Of a DNA stretch of 14,337 bases, positions 13,428 to 14,337 are shown piece after piece (position 1 is the first letter of the stretch; each line of letters begins with the position of its first letter). The notes beneath the pieces are model-generated. The model ran no database searches and was not told the DNA's origin. It worked only from the letters and a program-made list of their open reading frames with translations. Source of the stretch: Minisyncoccota bacterium (lineage in GTDB: Bacteria > Patescibacteriota > Microgenomatia > UBA1400 > PJMF01). The DNA lies in contig JAAZKO010000021.1 in assembly GCA_012799795.1 (NCBI GenBank), positions 1 through 14,337 on the forward strand, read 5' to 3'. Both the position numbers and the translations under genes were made by a program.

Positions 13428-14337
13428 ATGTACGAAACAATTGTTTTTTTATTAATTTTATCTTTTTTAGTCATCATTCATGAATTAGGCCATTATTTGC
13501 TGGCTCTTAAAAATAAAATTAGGGTTAAAGAATTTGGCTTAGGCTATCCACCTCGTATTTTAAAACTTTTTACATATCAAGGCACTGTTTTTTCTCTTAA
13601 TGCTATTCCCTTTGGCGGCTTTGTTCAGCTCGAGGGTGAAAATGGACCTGAAGATGCTAAAAAGCCCATTGCAAATAAAAAACAAGAGGATGATGGGTGG
13701 GGTCCTTTTTTCAGCAAATCAATGTCAGCTCGTTTGCAAACTTTATTGGCTGGAGTATTTTTTAATTTTGTGTTTGGTATTCTTGCTTTTGGCATAATTT
13801 TTACTCAAATGGGTATTCCTCAAGATTTATCTAATCAAGCTAGAATTCATGAGTTAAAAGAAAATTCGCCAGCTTTTAGTGCTGAAATGAAGGAAAACAC
13901 TAATATAGTAGGTTTTTATAGTGAATACGATAAAGAATGGGTAGTAATTAGCAGTATTACTGAAGTGCAAGATTATGTTGATGGACATTTGGGTGAAGAA
14001 GTTATCGTTAAAACTACCGAGCCTTGTCAATCAACAATTTGTCCAGAGAGCTATGAGGAGTTTCAGGTATATTTAAGAAAAGAGACAGAAAGATCAGAAT
14101 CTGAAGGAGCGATGGGAGTACTTTTTACCACAGTTGTTTATGAGCATTACCCATGGTATTTAGCGATAATTAAAGGTTCTATTTATGGTTTTAGAGAGGC
14201 TCTAATGCTAGGCGTATTGATTCTAAAGGCCTTGGGCACTCTAGTTGTTGACTTAATTAATGGTCGATCAATAGCTATGGACGTTGCTGGACCAGTTGGC
14301 ATCATTCACCAGGCGCAAACTTATGGATTTTTTGATG
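13428..14337 (+). CDS. rseP: Site-2 intramembrane zinc metalloprotease (RseP/MmpA family), 3' end cut by window edge
   Basis: The frame from the ATG at 13428 stays open for 303 codons to the right edge. The N-terminal membrane helix carries the zinc motif HELGH (residues 18-22), followed by VKEFGLGYPPRI and SLNAIPFGGFVQLEGE, both typical of the M50B family. A second helix lies near 105-122. Residues about 130-225 occupy the place of the PDZ domain (ENSPAF, ITEVQDYVDGHLGEEV), but its usual GD loop is degenerate and it contains a close cysteine pair (Cys200 and Cys205). A third helix region (about 243-275) leads to MDVAGPVGI (284-292), which normally precedes the second zinc motif NxxPxxxLDGG, beyond the edge. 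The enzyme cleaves transmembrane substrates such as anti-sigma factors or remnant signal peptides; its target here is unknown. It follows frr by 2 nt with none of the usual uppS, cdsA or dxr genes between. Confidence 0.93.
   Translation, partial: MYETIVFLLILSFLVIIHELGHYLLALKNKIRVKEFGLGYPPRILKLFTYQGTVFSLNAIPFGGFVQLEGENGPEDAKKPIANKKQEDDGWGPFFSKSMSARLQTLLAGVFFNFVFGILAFGIIFTQMGIPQDLSNQARIHELKENSPAFSAEMKENTNIVGFYSEYDKEWVVISSITEVQDYVDGHLGEEVIVKTTEPCQSTICPESYEEFQVYLRKETERSESEGAMGVLFTTVVYEHYPWYLAIIKGSIYGFREALMLGVLILKALGTLVVDLINGRSIAMDVAGPVGIIHQAQTYGFFD

Noticed and set aside
13600..13797. Plus-strand open frame of 65 codons
   Set aside because: It lies out of frame within rseP, which carries the HELGH and NAIPFGG motifs.
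1..14337. Recoded TGA (as in Gracilibacteria or SR1), CRISPR arrays, insertion sequences, phage or integron features
   Set aside because: TGA ends genes at 8902-8904 and 11615-11617 and no gene contains in-frame TGA. No spaced direct repeats, transposase, integrase or attachment-site duplication was seen, including near the tRNA.

Overview
The window is a dense, AT-rich piece of a bacterial chromosome. It holds one tRNA, 15 protein-coding genes that lie wholly inside it and two cut by the edges (rdgB on the left, rseP on the right). TAA, TAG and TGA all serve as stops and no gene needs TGA read as an amino acid, so the standard code fits. A TasA/CalY-like surface protein, a TMTC-like glycosyltransferase with TPRs, many small secreted or membrane proteins of unknown function, tiny intergenic gaps and a stripped-down frr-rseP order together suggest a reduced-genome lineage such as the Patescibacteria (CPR). 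That is inference from gene content, not a phylogenetic result.

Layout. (1) 2-547: 3' part of an XTP/dITP pyrophosphatase, converging with a minus-strand pair (544-2118) of an FbaB-type class I aldolase and a four-helix membrane protein; the rdgB and fbaB stops overlap by 4 nt. (2) 2269-5246: a MacA-like adaptor, a LolD/MacB-type ATPase and a MacB-type permease, a complete three-gene ABC export unit. (3) 5297-7048: an integral-membrane TMTC-like glycosyltransferase with C-terminal TPRs, ended by a bidirectional terminator shared with (4) a minus-strand tRNA-Glu(CTC) at 7117-7188 that has its own near-consensus promoter. (5) 7262-9503: three coupled genes for envelope proteins, the last being TasA/CalY-like, followed by a strong hairpin. 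(6) 9567-10838: a membrane-anchored CAP/SCP-domain protein and a small membrane protein. (7) 10883-12848: a glucose-1-phosphate thymidylyltransferase (RmlA) and two anchored or secreted proteins of unknown function. (8) 12871 to the edge: ribosome recycling factor and a site-2 protease (RseP), the latter open to the right edge.

How it fits together. Most of the window concerns the cell surface: export or lipid handling (MacAB-like), protein glycosylation (TMTC-like), sugar-nucleotide supply (RmlA), candidate surface fibre or adhesin proteins (7262-9503), a wall-proximal CAP protein and intramembrane proteolysis (RseP). Housekeeping genes (rdgB, fbaB, tRNA-Glu, frr) are interspersed. Putative extended -10 promoters (TGn + TAnnnT-like) recur before the first gene of several units. 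Where the -10 lies only 7-11 nt before the ATG there is no Shine-Dalgarno, which predicts leaderless mRNAs; where it lies 22-27 nt away, an SD-like sequence is present.

The most interesting candidate is the 7262-9503 unit. Its first ORF has a signal peptide but no anchor, its second has an anchor but no signal peptide, and the two meet at a TAATG junction, next to a TasA-like gene. This is either a coupled two-protein surface module or one surface protein split by a frameshift.
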